Shown piece by piece: positions 29,438 through 29,523 of a stretch of DNA of 29,523 nt. The position numbers and the translations under genes are program-made. Below the pieces are notes generated by a model. It worked only from the letters and a program-made list of their open reading frames with translations, did not search any database and was not told the DNA's origin. The stretch is from Anaerolineaceae bacterium UBA6133 (GTDB lineage: Bacteria; Chloroflexota; Anaerolineae; Anaerolineales; Anaerolineaceae), in assembly GCA_002435825.1 (NCBI GenBank), contig DIVL01000034.1:1-29523 (forward strand), in the 5' to 3' direction. The number at the start of each line of letters is the position of its first letter. The first letter of the stretch is position 1.

Positions 29438-29509
29438 ATGTGCGGAATTTTTGGCATTGTTACAGCAACTGAACAACCTCTCGGACCGATCCTGATCGAG
29501 ATAAGGTAA
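29438..29509 (+). pseudogene. 5' fragment of a class-II glutamine amidotransferase (GlmS-like) gene, right copy
   Basis: The frame reads MCGIFGIVTATEQPLGPILI, then EIR and a stop at 29507-29509. It matches the left copy through codon 21 (two silent differences), then diverges at 29501. Because both copies are cut within the first 26 codons, the complete gene must lie elsewhere, if it exists. AAAGGA precedes the ATG. Confidence 0.7.
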
Positions 29510-29523
29510 CATAAGTTTCGCAC

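Overview
The window looks like a piece of chromosome from an anaerobic member of the Chloroflexota, probably class Anaerolineae. This is an inference from gene content: lipoproteins with Pro/Thr/Ser-rich linkers after the lipobox, several LysM plus M23 cell-wall peptidases, oxygen-sensitive Fe-S and molybdenum enzymes, and many short dispersed hairpin repeats between genes. There are no rRNA or tRNA genes, no CRISPR array and no complete insertion sequence.

Layout. 1-965: a gene-free stretch of hairpin repeats. 966-5469 (+): a compact housekeeping block with a small membrane protein, selA, an M24 aminopeptidase, tsaD and an OsmC-family protein, with overlaps or short gaps. 5470-5966: a gap with two more hairpin repeats. 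5967-9121 (+): an M1-like metallopeptidase lipoprotein followed by a membrane-anchored LysM/M23 peptidase, closed by a hairpin terminator. 9163-10118: a gap with a 155-bp MITE-like element and copies of a 33-bp repeat. 10147-11640 (+): a second M1-like lipoprotein, which converges on three tandem minus-strand LysM/M23 paralogues (11649-16461). 16462-17023: a gap with four copies of a further repeat. 17024-17998 (+): a tocopherol-cyclase-family protein. 18018-18818 (-): an AT-rich family-2 glycosyltransferase.

19016-29509 reads as an accessory island. It is bracketed by two same-strand copies of a promoter plus the first codons of a class-II glutamine amidotransferase (GlmS-like) gene, and both copies are truncated. 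Inside are a PadR regulator with one intact and one broken DUF5320 gene on the minus strand. Divergent from these is a plus-strand cluster: an XRE-cupin-NifX fusion, a free NifX-fold protein, two ParA/MinD ATPases each carrying two [4Fe-4S] motifs, a DUF59 protein, an Mrp-like ATPase lacking its usual CPxC motif, a single-chain 2Fe-2S/molybdopterin hydroxylase, a CGGC-domain protein and a radical SAM protein.

How it may work. The NifX, ferredoxin-MinD and Mrp combination resembles the anaerobe-specific orange-protein (ORP) clusters of Desulfovibrio, which handle a Mo-Cu-S cluster. Here it is joined to a molybdenum hydroxylase and to a regulator that contains a NifX-type domain. My working hypothesis is a metal-cluster assembly or sensing system that serves, or is controlled together with, the molybdenum enzyme. 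This is inference from gene content, not a demonstrated function.
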